A stretch of 64,000 nt of DNA from Lentisphaerota bacterium (GCA_021413965.1 JAIOPI010000030.1:151426-215425); one strand, 5' to 3'. Shown: positions 26,351-36,757, numbered from the stretch's first letter. The notes: generated from the sequence alone by a model not told the origin. Numbers and translations are program-made.

Positions 26351-27018
26351 CGGTTCGATTTTCCCCTGCCGGGATTATCCGGCCGGCCATGCGACTCCGC
26401 CGCCCCGTCACCGGATTTTCCGTGATCGCCTGCCTCATGCGCGTGCTCGGGCCGACCGGCGTTTTCAGGGCGCCCCACGTGGTCGGGCACGTCCGGCCGC
26501 TCGGGCTGATCATGCCGCTCGGTCGCATCCGGCCGGTCAACGTCCGTGCGGTCGACCGTGTCCGCATGCGGGTTCTTCCCGCGGCCGGCGCTGACGCTCT
26601 TGCCCAGGTTCAGATCGTAGCGTTTCGCGATCTCGCCCCAGCCGAGGCCTTCGCTGCGCAACTGCATGATCTCGGTGAGGGCCTGATCGCCCGTGAGGGG
26701 CGTTTCGGATTTCGCGGCCAGGTCGGCCGAGAGGTCGAGGGCGTTCTCGATTTCACCCCAGCCCATGCCGCTGTCCCGCAAGGCGTCCACCCGGCCATCG
26801 CTCAGTTGCAGCGCGGTTGCCTTCTCCGTAATCGCCGTGCGAGGCGGTTCCGTCGGCTTCGTGGTGTCCAGGTCGGCGTCCGGTACGGTCTCTGTATCTT
26901 CAGGGTCTGTCACGACCGGCGACGGCACCGTGCCGGGTTCGTCCGCGCGCGTCGGCCATGCGGCGACGCACAGCCCGAGCAGCAACAAGCAGGCATACAG
27001 GCGGTGTAACGTATTCAT
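26347..27018 (-). CDS. Exported protein with two GWGEI motifs and a polar tail
   Basis: 223 residues from the ATG at 27018, which has GGGGAGG five bases upstream. A signal peptide (about 1-25) is followed by an acidic Pro/Thr stretch. A helical domain contains two copies of a short motif, MGWGEIENAL and LGWGEIAKRYDL, each preceded by a Leu-rich helix, suggesting an internal duplication. The last 75 residues are His/Asp/Arg/Gly/Pro-rich and probably disordered. I do not know its function. Overlap with the barrel gene downstream suggests a periplasmic partner of that barrel. Confidence 0.65.
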   Translation of the reverse strand: MNTLHRLYACLLLLGLCVAAWPTRADEPGTVPSPVVTDPEDTETVPDADLDTTKPTEPPRTAITEKATALQLSDGRVDALRDSGMGWGEIENALDLSADLAAKSETPLTGDQALTEIMQLRSEGLGWGEIAKRYDLNLGKSVSAGRGKNPHADTVDRTDVDRPDATERHDQPERPDVPDHVGRPENAGRPEHAHEAGDHGKSGDGAAESHGRPDNPGRGKSNR

Positions 27019-27121
27019 GACAACCTCCCCTTTATCCATCCTCGGATGGAACATTATGACGGAACCGGAGGGGGCTGGCAAGGTTGCCATCAGTCGGCGT
27101 GTGCGCGGCGGCGGATCCCCA

Positions 27122-28360
27122 TCAGGCGGGCCCGGTGTGGCCGCGCGTGCGCAGGCCGGCGCACCATAGTGTGCCGACGAGGCCGAAGCCGGCGGCGGTG
27201 AGCAGGTTCAACCGTGGGCTGGCCTGCCAGAGCAACGCCCCGCCGAAGGCCGCCAGCGACACGATGACATCGCGGATCAGGTAATAGAGCCCGAACATGC
27301 CGGCTTTGCAGTCCTCCGGCGCGAGATCCATGATCAGCGCCTTGCGCGCGGGTTCGCCGAATTCCTTCAAGCCGCGTACGACGAAGGCGACCGCCAGCCA
27401 CGCGAAGGAGTGCGCGACGAGGAGCACGAGCGGGAAGGCCGTGAAGAAGAGAAAGGTCGTGACGACGAAGGGTTGCTTCTCGCCGCGGTCGGCAACGCGG
27501 GCGACGGGGATGTAAATGAGCATGGCCGTGGCCATCTCGATCGTGCGCAGCACGCCGAACTGCACGGCCGTGATCGGGCCGGGGGCGCCGGGCGTGCCGA
27601 CCGCCCAGACGACGACAAAGGCGTAGGGGATCTGTTCGCAGAAGCGGACGAGGATGTCCGCGGTGAGGAGGCGCCGCAGCGCCGGCGTCATGCGGCGCCA
27701 CAGGGTGAGCGCGCCCGCCGGCCTGGCGGCGCCGGTGCGGGGCGGATCGCTGTCGATCAGCAGCTGCTGGAGGATCGCGGCGATCACGGCCAGCGCGAGC
27801 GCGCCGGCGAACGCGGTGCGCACGCCGCCCTCCAGGCCGAGGCGGGCGATGAGTGCACCGCCGATCAGCGGGCCGAGGGCCATGGGGATGCGGCGCACGA
27901 GGCTGTGCAGGGAGACGCCCATCGTGCGCTTGTTCCTGGGCAGGACGCGGGCCACGAGCCCCATGGTGGCCGGCAGGGAAATGGCGGTCCAGGAGAGAAA
28001 CAGCGCGGAGGCGGCCAGCACGGCGGGCCACGTGGGCACCAGCACCACCACGAGAAAGCCCGCCATCGCGATGAGGTTAAAAATCAGCAGGGCGCGCTTG
28101 GTGCCGAAGCGGTCGGCCAGGTAGCCGCCGGGAAACGCGTAGAGCGCGCCGAGCAGGTTGTCCATGCCGTTCAGCACGCCGACGGAGAGGAAGCCGCCGC
28201 CGAGGCTCAGCAGGTACAGCGGCAGGAATTGCTCGGCCATGTGTTCGCCCATGCCCACGAGCACCACCATGCCGAGCAGTCCGACCATGCTGCGGCGCAG
28301 GCCGAGGAAGTCGGCCCACGCGGGGCGTGAGTTCGGCGCAGCGTTCGGTGGCGGGTTCAT
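27122..28360 (-). CDS. Major facilitator superfamily transporter
   Basis: 412 residues from the ATG at 28360; the open frame upstream lies in the intergenic region. About twelve membrane segments in two bundles. The MFS loop 2-3 motif is seen as GGYLADRFGTKRAL and a second half-motif as RVADRGEKQPF. A substrate cannot be assigned; drug or metabolite efflux is usual for this general type. Divergent from the PhoD-like phosphatase across a 170-base gap that contains a direct repeat of GCGCGCGCCGATGG. Confidence 0.88.
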   Translation of the reverse strand: MNPPPNAAPNSRPAWADFLGLRRSMVGLLGMVVLVGMGEHMAEQFLPLYLLSLGGGFLSVGVLNGMDNLLGALYAFPGGYLADRFGTKRALLIFNLIAMAGFLVVVLVPTWPAVLAASALFLSWTAISLPATMGLVARVLPRNKRTMGVSLHSLVRRIPMALGPLIGGALIARLGLEGGVRTAFAGALALAVIAAILQQLLIDSDPPRTGAARPAGALTLWRRMTPALRRLLTADILVRFCEQIPYAFVVVWAVGTPGAPGPITAVQFGVLRTIEMATAMLIYIPVARVADRGEKQPFVVTTFLFFTAFPLVLLVAHSFAWLAVAFVVRGLKEFGEPARKALIMDLAPEDCKAGMFGLYYLIRDVIVSLAAFGGALLWQASPRLNLLTAAGFGLVGTLWCAGLRTRGHTGPA

Positions 28361-28531
28361 ATAAGGGCCGTGCCGTGCACGCGCGGAGTCTACGCGCGCG
28401 CCGATGGTGATGCAATCATCGCGCGCGCCGATGGCGGGCCGTGACCGCCGGGCGCGGCCCACCGGAGCACACCGCGTGCAAGCCCGTCTTGCAGTTGACG
28501 TGCCGGGCGCCAAGCGGCATGGTGATGAACG

Positions 28532-29617
28532 ATGGACGCGCATCGACAGGCACACGGGTGGAGGCTGGCGACAGCCCTGTCGGCGGTCGTCCTGGCCGTA
28601 TCGGCGGCGCGCGCCGACCTGGACACCAACGCCGTACTGACGCGCATCGCGTTTGGCTCCTGCGCCAACCAGGGCTTTGCGCAGGATTTCTGGGACCCGA
28701 TCCTGGCCACGCGGCCCCAGCTCTTCATCTTCGCCGGCGACAACATCTACTCCGACACCTACGACCTGGCCAAGATGCGCGCCAAGTATGCGCAGCTGGC
28801 GGCGGAGCCCGGGTTTCAGCGCCTCAGGGCCGCCTGTCCGATCCTGGCCACGTGGGACGATCACGATTACGGACTGAATGACTCCGGCGCGGAATTCAAG
28901 GAGCGCGAGGGATCGCGGGCGGTGTTCCTGGACTTCTTCGACGTGCCAGCGTCATCGCCCCGCCGCCAGCATGGCGGCATTTACGATGCCGTGGTCATCG
29001 GGCCGCCGGGGCGGCGCGTGCAGGTCATCCTGCTGGATACCCGCTACTTCCGGGGCCCGCTGGTGAAGTTGCCCGAGCGCGCGCCTGACGGCGGGCGCTA
29101 TACGCCAAGCGCGGACCCCAAGGTGACGTTGCTGGGGGATGAGCAATGGGCATGGCTCGAGACGCAGCTGCGGCAGCCGGCAGAGTTGCGCCTGCTGGTC
29201 TCCAGCATCCAGGTGGCGTCGATCGAACATCACTGGGAGCACTGGGGGAACTTTCCGCGCGAGCGGGCGCGCCTGCTGCGGCTCATTCGGAAGACGCGCG
29301 CCAAGGGGGTGATCATTCTCAGCGGCGACCGGCACCAGGCCGAGCTCTCCCTTATCCCCGAGGGTGCCGGCTATCCGCTTTACGACCTGACCTCGAGCGG
29401 GATGAACAACGCGCGCGGACACGTCGTCGATGATCCCAACTCGCGCCGCCTTGCCGGCCCGTTCTTCTACAACAACGTCGGCGCCGTGCGGGTGAACTGG
29501 CGCGGTGCCGACAGCGAGGTGACACTCGAAGTCCGCGACCTTCAGAGCCGCCCCGTCATCCAGCAGCGCGTCCCCCTGTCTGCACTTCAGTTAACCCTCA
29601 AGCCCTCCACGCCTTAG
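28532..29617 (+). CDS. PhoD-like alkaline phosphatase/phosphodiesterase, exported
   Basis: 361 residues with a signal peptide (about 1-28, ending SAARA). The metallophosphatase motifs are in order: GSCANQ, FAGDNIYSDTYD, ATWDDHDYGLND and LSGDRHQAEL, as in PhoD-type phosphatases and phospholipase-D-like enzymes. It likely releases phosphate from diesters in the periplasm. No Pho box was recognised upstream. Convergent with the giant autotransporter-repeat gene, 42 bases away. Confidence 0.9.
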   Translation: MDAHRQAHGWRLATALSAVVLAVSAARADLDTNAVLTRIAFGSCANQGFAQDFWDPILATRPQLFIFAGDNIYSDTYDLAKMRAKYAQLAAEPGFQRLRAACPILATWDDHDYGLNDSGAEFKEREGSRAVFLDFFDVPASSPRRQHGGIYDAVVIGPPGRRVQVILLDTRYFRGPLVKLPERAPDGGRYTPSADPKVTLLGDEQWAWLETQLRQPAELRLLVSSIQVASIEHHWEHWGNFPRERARLLRLIRKTRAKGVIILSGDRHQAELSLIPEGAGYPLYDLTSSGMNNARGHVVDDPNSRRLAGPFFYNNVGAVRVNWRGADSEVTLEVRDLQSRPVIQQRVPLSALQLTLKPSTP

Positions 29618-29659
29618 CCAGTCGCGGCGGAATCGTCCCCGCCCGTGTGAGGACGCGGG

Positions 29660-32600
29660 CTAGCGGACGATGAGTGTCATGCCGGGCGGCGGCGGGCGGT
29701 CGAGGATGGGGAAGAAGACCTCGAACTTGCCCTTGTCGGAGAAGTGGCCGGCAAAGTTGGCGCCCTTGACGGTGCCGAATATCTTGAACGTCAGCGTGAC
29801 GTACCGCGTGGTGGGCGGCATCAGCACTGGGCCGGCACTTGCCGACACGCGCTCCCACGTTGCCGGATCGCCATCAAGGACCACGGCCCCGGCGTAGGAT
29901 CCTGCTCCGGCGGCGCCCGGCGTGCTGGCATCGAACCAGAGCCCGATCTCCATTCGATCGCCGGCGACCACGCTGTTGAAGTAGGTGCTGAAGTCGCACC
30001 GCACGTCGCCATTGGTGATGGCATCCACGTAATCGGACAGGTCGATGTTCTGCAAGACGTCGCAGTTGAACCCGTCGGAATCGGCGGCGAGGAACTGGAT
30101 CATCTGCACGCCGTCGTCGGGGATGGGCGTGATGCCCTGCTGGGCCGTGCTGTAGGTGTGGCTTTCGTTGCGCTGGTTGTACCAGGCCAGACCGTAGGTC
30201 TCGTAGTTCATGTTCCGGCCGAACTCGTTGGTGCCACCGATGCGGACGCGGTCGAGCGGCGTCCTGAAGGTGGGGATGGTGTCGGCCCACGCCTCGCCGG
30301 CGGCATTGGTCGCGTAGTAGGTGGCGTAGTAGCGGGTGATATCGGCCAGATTCGCCACGGTGACGCTCAGCGTGCCGGTTCCCGGCGTGCCCAGCAGCGC
30401 GCGGTACGCCCACTGGCTGTGCGCCGTGCCCGCGTTGGTGGATCCCCAATACAGCCACACGCTGGCGGGGGAGTCGCCTTCCGACACCAGGTTGCCCTTC
30501 ACTTGCGCGCTGTGCGGGGCCACGTTGGCGACCCCGTTGCAGGTGATGCGCAAGCGGGTGGGGGCGAGATCGATCACGGTGTTTCCGTACAGATCATCCG
30601 CATCCTCCTCGAACCAGGTGGCGAAGAGGCGGTTGGTGTGCGCCAGGTTCCCGCGCACGATGCGGATGTCCTGGCCCGGCAGGCTGCTCACCGTGGTTTC
30701 GGCCGACCAGGTCACGCCTTCATCCGCGGAGTGGCGGACCTGGATGTAGACGTTGGTGGGATTTGCGCCGATGGTGCCGGCGCTCTGCCGTGCATACACG
30801 GCGAACAAATCACCGTGCCGCGCGTCGACCAGCATGGTGGCGGATGTGATCTGGCGGGCGCTGTCGTCGGCGATGGTCCACGGCCCGCTCCAGCGGCGGG
30901 TGGCGCCGCCGAATTTGTAGGCGACGAGCGCGCCGGCGGCGGTGACATTGGTGCGCGCGGCCAGGTAGAGGTCGCCGGTCGCCTCGAACAGGGACGCGCC
31001 CCAGGCGGCGTCGTAGGTGGCGTTGGCGGTGATGGCGCCGCCCACGATCCACGGACTCCAGGCCGAGAGGGCGTTGGTCCAGATGGCGACGCGGAAGCGG
31101 CTGGTGGCGAGGTGCTGCTGGAGGAGCGCGACGTCGCCGCCGGCCAGCGGCAGGAGTTGTCCGACATCCACGCCGGCGCCCGCATCGCCAACGTCCGCAG
31201 ACGACCAGCTTTGGCCATCGTCCGAACAGGACACGACGTTGGTGGCCCCGCCGAAGGTGCCGCCCACGTAGGTGAAGAGGCGGCCGGCGGTGGACTTGAC
31301 GATCGCGCAGCCGGGCGATGAGCCGGCAGTCCAGGCTGTGCCATCGCGGACGGAAATCCAGTTCGTGACAATGACGTCGCGGGCCGTGTCGAACACGTTG
31401 TACATGAGCTCGTCGCGCAGCGTGCCGATGTGCACGAGATGAATGCGAGCGCCGGTGTCGCCGGGCGTCCATCCGTCGTACCAGACCCCGACGCTGCCGG
31501 CGGCCTGGTTGTCGCCGAGCGCGACGGGCGGGCCCCACGTGGCGCCGCCGTCCGTGGTTTTGCGATACGCCACCAGGCCCCCGGCGGAGGGCGGCCCTTC
31601 GACGTAGAAGACATAGCCGACGGCGTAGTCGATGAACACGACATTCGGGCCCGCCCCGTAGTCGCTGGTCGCGTCTTGCACGTCGGGATCGATGGCCGCC
31701 TCCGTGCTGTCGGATTCTGCGCGCGTGGTGAAGTTGGTGGTGGCGTCCGCCCAGTCGGCGCCCAGGCTGTTGGACGCGTAGCTCCGGTAGAAGTACGTCT
31801 GCGATGCCGGCAGCCAGGGCGGCGGCGCCGTGACCGCGAAGTTCCCGACGGGCAGCGTGCCGAGCGCGTTGGTGTAGGCCCACTGTGCCGCGTTGGTGCC
31901 GCCGTCGCCGGGGCCCCAGTACAGGGCCACGGCGGTGGGAACGCCGCCGGTGGACACGAGGAATCCGTTCAGCTGCGCCCCGTGGGCCGAGAGGCCGCTG
32001 GGCGGGAGGTTCTCGATCTGCGGCGCGCCCAGATCGCTGATGATCAGCACGACCCATCCCGCGCGCGTGGTGACGACATACTCCTTGCCCGGCTGCGGAT
32101 TCAGCACGGCCAGCGCGGCGGGACCATTTCCGTCGATGGCGCCGGCGTATTGAATCAGCGGGTATATGCCGTTCACGGTCCAGGACGTTGCCGTTTCGGC
32201 CGTGACGACCGAAAGGCCGCCGCCGACTATCATCAGGCCACCGGGGGTTGTCACGACGAGCTGATCGTTCGTAGCGCCGGGTCCGAACTCAGCCACGTAC
32301 GTGCTGCCGGCCCCCAGGGTCAGGGTTCCAACGGTCAGCGTGCCGACCCCGGCGCCCGGCGCGACCGTACCGCCCGCGTTGACGGTGACCGCGCCCGCCA
32401 GCGTTCCGGTGCCGCCCAGCACGCCGCCGTCGATCACGGAGACGGCGCCGCTGCCCGTGCCCGAGCCGGTGGTGTTATTGACGAGCAGCGTGCCACCCGC
32501 GACGGTGGTGCCACCCGTGTAGCTGTTCGCGCTGGACAGGGCCACGGTGCCGGCGGTCGATTTGATCATCGCGCCGCTCCCGCCCAGCGTGGCGCCGATG

Positions 32601-35600
32601 GTGCCGCTCTCCACGTTGTAGACTGTGCCGGTCAGCGCCCCGCCGACGGCCACGACGCTGCCGCTGCCGAGCCTCACGGCGGCAACCGTTTCCGAGAAGC
32701 CCTGGAGGTCGAACGTGCCGCCGTTGATCGACAGGGGGCTGGTGTTGGCGATGCGCTCACCGGCCTGGCCGACCTGGAGCGTGCCGGCGTTCACCACGGT
32801 GGCGCCCGTGTAGGTGTTCGCCTTGGTCAGGATCAGCGTGCCTGCGCCGGCCTGGGTCAGCGTGCCGCCCGCGCCGCTGATCACGCCATCGACGCTGTAC
32901 GTATCCGACCGGTTGAACACCAGGCTCGCCGTGTTGGCGACCGCGCCGCTGCCCAGGGTGCCGGACGCGCCGCCGTTGCCAACCTGCAGGGCGCCGCCGC
33001 TGATGGTGGTGGCGCCGCCGTAGCCATTGTTGCCCGCCAGGATCAGTGTGCCGCTGCCGATCTTGGTCAGTCCCAGCGAAGTCGCCGCGCCGGTGTTGGT
33101 GATGGTGCCGCTGAAGAGGCTCGATTGATCATTGCCGCCCACGGTCAGCACGCGCGAGCTGGCAAGGCTGTTGTTGACCAGGCCCTCGCCGGCGAGGCCG
33201 TTGATGGTTTCGGCGGTGTTGACGTCAAGCGTGCCGCCGCTCGCCACCACCACGTTGCCCCGTCCGGGGCCGTCGGGTATCGCGCTGCCCGCGCTGATCT
33301 TCAGGGTGCCGTTGCTGACGATGGTGTCGCCGCGGTAGGTATTGACCCCGCTCAGCGTCTGGGTGCCGCCACCCACCTTGACTAGGGCCAGCACGCCGTC
33401 GCCATCGCGAAGCGAGCCGGAAAACGTGGCGGTCGCCAGGTTGTCACCCAGTGCCAGCGTGGCCGTGCCGGTGGAGTTGGTCACGATCCCGCCGCCGCTG
33501 AGCCCGTTGATCAGTTCCTCAAATCCGGCGAGATCGAGCACGCCCGTGACGGTGACATCGCCCTTGCCCGCGCCGTTGGGAACGACATGGTTCGCGCCCA
33601 GCCTGAGCGTGCCGGAAGCAATGGTCGTCGGGCCGCTGTAGGTGGACGGCGCCGCGAGCGTCAGCGCGCCCAGACCGGTCTTGGTCAGGGCCAGGGCGCC
33701 GGCCGTGTTGTGAATGCCACCGCTGAAAACCGTGGAGTGGCCATTGATGCCAACCGTGAGGACTGGGCTGCCCGCCGCGAGGGTGTCGATGGTCCCGGCA
33801 CCGGACAGCGCCGCGAGCGTTCCGCTGAAGCCCGCCAGGTCGAGTACGGCGCCCGCGCTCAAGACGACGTCGCCGTCGCCCGCGGCAGGCGGCAGGGCAT
33901 TCGCCACGCCAAACTGCAGCGTACCGGTGTTGACGGTCGTCGTGCCGTCATAGGTGCAGGCGGCGCCGAGCAGCAGTGTGCCTGCGCCGTCCTTGGTCAC
34001 GGCGCCCGTGCCGCTGATGGGCATGCCGGTGGTGATGGTGTCCGAGCGGTTGAAGACGAGCAGGCCGGGCGCGGTCACGGTGACGACACCTGAGCCGAGA
34101 TGGCCCGTGGTGCCGCCGTCGCCCAGCTGAAGGGTGCCGGCGGTGATGGTCGTGGTGTTATAGACATTGCTGCCGGTCAGGATCCAGCGACCGGCACCTG
34201 CCTTCGCCAGGCTGACGGAGCCGGCGCCGTGGTTCACAATGCCGGCGAAGGTGTTCGCCCCCGGGTTCGACCCCTGCAGCGTCAGCGTCTTGGCGCCGGT
34301 GTTCGGCACCGACAGGTCGCTGCGAATGGTGAGCGTGCCGCTGCCGTTCACGGCGAGACGGCCGCCGCCCGTGGTGGTGGCGAACAGTGTGATGGGGCGG
34401 TTCGTGAGCGTCACGTCTGCGCTGCCCGAGTAGGCCAGCTCGCCGGATGCGGTCGTGCCGCTGCCGAGCCGGATGGCGCCCGTGCCGTTGACGGCCTCGC
34501 CCAGCACGGCCACCTGCAGGATGCCATCCTGGACCCAGAGCGTGCCGCTGTAGTCGTTTGTGGCGGTCAGGTCATAGGTGCCGGTGCCGACCTTGCTCAG
34601 GGGCACGCCGCTGCCTCCCAGTCGCACGTCCACGCTGCCGCTCGTGTTGCCGGTGCCCAGCGTGTAGCCGCTGCCCACCAGCATGCCCGACCCGATGATC
34701 GTGCCCTGGTTGAAGGACACGGCGCCCACGGTCTGGTCGAAGCTCTGCAGATCGAGCACCGCCCCGGCGGCGATCGTCAGGGCGCCCGGGGGGATGGCGT
34801 TGGAGGCGGCCAGTCGCAGAGTGCCGTCGCTCACGGTGGTGGCGCCGGCCGACCACGCATTGGTGCCGCTGAGCAGGAGCAGGCCCGCTCCAGACTTCGT
34901 CAAGCCCGCGGAGCCGCTCAGTGTGCCGGCCATTTCGGCCGTGTTGGTGACCACCTGCACGGTGCGCACGGCCGCGCCGAAATTCACCGCGTTCCGAAAG
35001 GTGAGTTTGTGGGTTGCCGTGATTCCGTTCAAGACGAGGGCCGTCGTCGGCGCGAAGTTGCCGCTGCCCCAGGTGAGCGCCACGCCGTTGCTGAGGGAGA
35101 CGGTCACCGGTGCGCCGAAGGCGCTGAAGCCGCTTGCGCCCGCGCCAACGGAGAGTTGTCCGGCGCCGGCCCCGAGCGGCCGCGTGATGTCCTGGTCGAC
35201 GTCCCATACGCCGCCGGCGAGCAACAGCGCCCCGGCGGGCGGCAGTCCGACGCCATCGCGGGCGCGCAGCGCGCCGCTGTTGACGGCGGTGAGCCCGGCG
35301 TAGGTGTTGGTGCCGGTGAGCCACAGCGTGCCCGCGCCGGTCTTGGTGAGCCCGCCGGCGAGGCTGTTGCCGACCGTGCCGGCCAGTTGGGCACTCCCCG
35401 CGGCGACGGCGATGGTGCGGGTGCTCGTGCTGTTGAGATTCAAGTCGTTCCGCCAGGTCAGCAGATCCGTCGCGCCCGCCGTATTCAGCGCCAGGGTGGT
35501 GGGGGCGAAGGCGCCGCCTCCCCAGGTTACCGTGCCGCCGCCGTCGAGGGTGATGGTGACGGGGCCGCCGAACGCGCTGAAGCCGCTTGCACCGCCCGGC

Positions 35601-36568
35601 ACTTGCACCTGGCCCGGGCCGCTGCCGAGCACGCGGTTGATGTCCGCACCCGACTCCCAGATGCCGCCGTTGAGGGCGAGATTTCCGGCGGTCGCTCCGG
35701 CCGGGACGCCCACGCCATCCACGGCGCGCAGGGCGCCCGCGCTCACGACCATGTTGCCGCTGTTGGTGTTGGCGCCGGGCAACGCCAGCGTGCCGGCGCC
35801 GGTCATGGCCAGATCGCCGCTGCCGTCCAGCGGTCCGCCCAGGGTCAGCACGATCGAACCGCCCGGCGAGAAGGTGGCGGTGGCGCCGCTCGCGATGTGG
35901 ACGCGGCGCGGCGATGCGATTGTGGCGGATGTCGTGGCCGTCATGGTGGCGTTGCTGGTGATGAAGATGTTGCCGGTGGGATCGCCCAGTCCGGCGGCGT
36001 TGCCCGAGAGGGTCCCGCTTGTCAGCAGGAGGTCGCCGCTGAAGGCCCCGTTCGCGCCGTTCAGGAGCAGCGTGCCGGGGCCGCTCTTGGTGAGGGTCGC
36101 GCTGCCGGACAGCGCCCCGCCCAGCGTAAGCGTGCGTGCGCTGGCGATGGTCCAGGCCTGCGTGCTGCCGAGGGCCGTGTTGGCACTGATCGTCAGGGCG
36201 ACCGAGGCGGCCGACATGTCGATGCCGCCGTCGCCCAGCGTCAGCGTGAAGCCGCCCGTGGCCGGGATGGTGTTCGCGGCGATGGGATTGACATAGAGAA
36301 GACCGGCCCAGCGGGTGTCGGCGCCCAGGGGCGCGTTCTTGGCACTCGTCACATTGGCATCAAAGCGTGCGATGTCGTTCGAACCCGGCGGCCCGCCGCT
36401 GATCCAGCTGATGGCCTGGTTCATCGCGGCGTTGTTATCCGCTTTCGTCACGGTCGCGCCCGCTGTGGATCTGGCCCGCATCAGGACCAGCAACAGGCTC
36501 AAGAGAAGCACGCATGGGGAGCAGCGCGAGGGGTGGCGGCGGGGCACGGGTGACTGACATTTCTTCAT
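29660..36568 (-). CDS. Giant autotransporter-associated beta-strand repeat protein
   Basis: 2302 residues from the ATG at 36568 (GGAG eight bases upstream). A signal peptide (about 1-38) is followed by some 1400 residues of autotransporter-associated beta-strand repeats. The unit has the form L-T-K-x-G-x-G-T-L-x-L-x-G-x-N-x-Y-x-G-x-T and occurs well over ten times, giving a long beta-solenoid. Then come a fibronectin-like domain (about 1525-1615), a sialidase/BNR-like region with Asp-box-type repeats such as TTDGGATWG (about 1626-2003), a second fibronectin-like domain (about 2010-2106) and a jelly-roll-like end. No C-terminal translocator barrel and no PEP-CTERM signal are seen, so how it reaches the surface is unclear. 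Confidence 0.88.
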   Translation of the reverse strand: MKKCQSPVPRRHPSRCSPCVLLLSLLLVLMRARSTAGATVTKADNNAAMNQAISWISGGPPGSNDIARFDANVTSAKNAPLGADTRWAGLLYVNPIAANTIPATGGFTLTLGDGGIDMSAASVALTISANTALGSTQAWTIASARTLTLGGALSGSATLTKSGPGTLLLNGANGAFSGDLLLTSGTLSGNAAGLGDPTGNIFITSNATMTATTSATIASPRRVHIASGATATFSPGGSIVLTLGGPLDGSGDLAMTGAGTLALPGANTNSGNMVVSAGALRAVDGVGVPAGATAGNLALNGGIWESGADINRVLGSGPGQVQVPGGASGFSAFGGPVTITLDGGGTVTWGGGAFAPTTLALNTAGATDLLTWRNDLNLNSTSTRTIAVAAGSAQLAGTVGNSLAGGLTKTGAGTLWLTGTNTYAGLTAVNSGALRARDGVGLPPAGALLLAGGVWDVDQDITRPLGAGAGQLSVGAGASGFSAFGAPVTVSLSNGVALTWGSGNFAPTTALVLNGITATHKLTFRNAVNFGAAVRTVQVVTNTAEMAGTLSGSAGLTKSGAGLLLLSGTNAWSAGATTVSDGTLRLAASNAIPPGALTIAAGAVLDLQSFDQTVGAVSFNQGTIIGSGMLVGSGYTLGTGNTSGSVDVRLGGSGVPLSKVGTGTYDLTATNDYSGTLWVQDGILQVAVLGEAVNGTGAIRLGSGTTASGELAYSGSADVTLTNRPITLFATTTGGGRLAVNGSGTLTIRSDLSVPNTGAKTLTLQGSNPGANTFAGIVNHGAGSVSLAKAGAGRWILTGSNVYNTTTITAGTLQLGDGGTTGHLGSGVVTVTAPGLLVFNRSDTITTGMPISGTGAVTKDGAGTLLLGAACTYDGTTTVNTGTLQFGVANALPPAAGDGDVVLSAGAVLDLAGFSGTLAALSGAGTIDTLAAGSPVLTVGINGHSTVFSGGIHNTAGALALTKTGLGALTLAAPSTYSGPTTIASGTLRLGANHVVPNGAGKGDVTVTGVLDLAGFEELINGLSGGGIVTNSTGTATLALGDNLATATFSGSLRDGDGVLALVKVGGGTQTLSGVNTYRGDTIVSNGTLKISAGSAIPDGPGRGNVVVASGGTLDVNTAETINGLAGEGLVNNSLASSRVLTVGGNDQSSLFSGTITNTGAATSLGLTKIGSGTLILAGNNGYGGATTISGGALQVGNGGASGTLGSGAVANTASLVFNRSDTYSVDGVISGAGGTLTQAGAGTLILTKANTYTGATVVNAGTLQVGQAGERIANTSPLSINGGTFDLQGFSETVAAVRLGSGSVVAVGGALTGTVYNVESGTIGATLGGSGAMIKSTAGTVALSSANSYTGGTTVAGGTLLVNNTTGSGTGSGAVSVIDGGVLGGTGTLAGAVTVNAGGTVAPGAGVGTLTVGTLTLGAGSTYVAEFGPGATNDQLVVTTPGGLMIVGGGLSVVTAETATSWTVNGIYPLIQYAGAIDGNGPAALAVLNPQPGKEYVVTTRAGWVVLIISDLGAPQIENLPPSGLSAHGAQLNGFLVSTGGVPTAVALYWGPGDGGTNAAQWAYTNALGTLPVGNFAVTAPPPWLPASQTYFYRSYASNSLGADWADATTNFTTRAESDSTEAAIDPDVQDATSDYGAGPNVVFIDYAVGYVFYVEGPPSAGGLVAYRKTTDGGATWGPPVALGDNQAAGSVGVWYDGWTPGDTGARIHLVHIGTLRDELMYNVFDTARDVIVTNWISVRDGTAWTAGSSPGCAIVKSTAGRLFTYVGGTFGGATNVVSCSDDGQSWSSADVGDAGAGVDVGQLLPLAGGDVALLQQHLATSRFRVAIWTNALSAWSPWIVGGAITANATYDAAWGASLFEATGDLYLAARTNVTAAGALVAYKFGGATRRWSGPWTIADDSARQITSATMLVDARHGDLFAVYARQSAGTIGANPTNVYIQVRHSADEGVTWSAETTVSSLPGQDIRIVRGNLAHTNRLFATWFEEDADDLYGNTVIDLAPTRLRITCNGVANVAPHSAQVKGNLVSEGDSPASVWLYWGSTNAGTAHSQWAYRALLGTPGTGTLSVTVANLADITRYYATYYATNAAGEAWADTIPTFRTPLDRVRIGGTNEFGRNMNYETYGLAWYNQRNESHTYSTAQQGITPIPDDGVQMIQFLAADSDGFNCDVLQNIDLSDYVDAITNGDVRCDFSTYFNSVVAGDRMEIGLWFDASTPGAAGAGSYAGAVVLDGDPATWERVSASAGPVLMPPTTRYVTLTFKIFGTVKGANFAGHFSDKGKFEVFFPILDRPPPPGMTLIVR

Positions 36569-36757
36569 GCCGGCGGCTCCTGCGATCATCGCGTTACTCG
36601 GCTCACGTGCCCCCGCCGCGGTCAAAGCCAAGGGCGCGACATGAACATGCGTTAGTTTAGCGTGTCCAGGGCCTGAGCGCAATGCATCCAGTTGGCAACG
36701 CGGGCGCGAATGAGAAGACGTGGGATCGTAGGCGCAGCCGGGATAAGGCTCGCGCCG

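Noticed and set aside
28385..28435. Direct repeat GCGCGCGCCGATGG in the MFS/PhoD gap as an operator pair
   Set aside because: Two copies in GC-rich DNA without symmetry; chance or slippage is as likely.
29744..36553. Several long plus-strand open frames opposite the autotransporter-repeat gene (for example 34100-36553)
   Set aside because: Low-complexity Gly/Ala/Arg translations without ribosome sites; they are shadows of the repeat protein.
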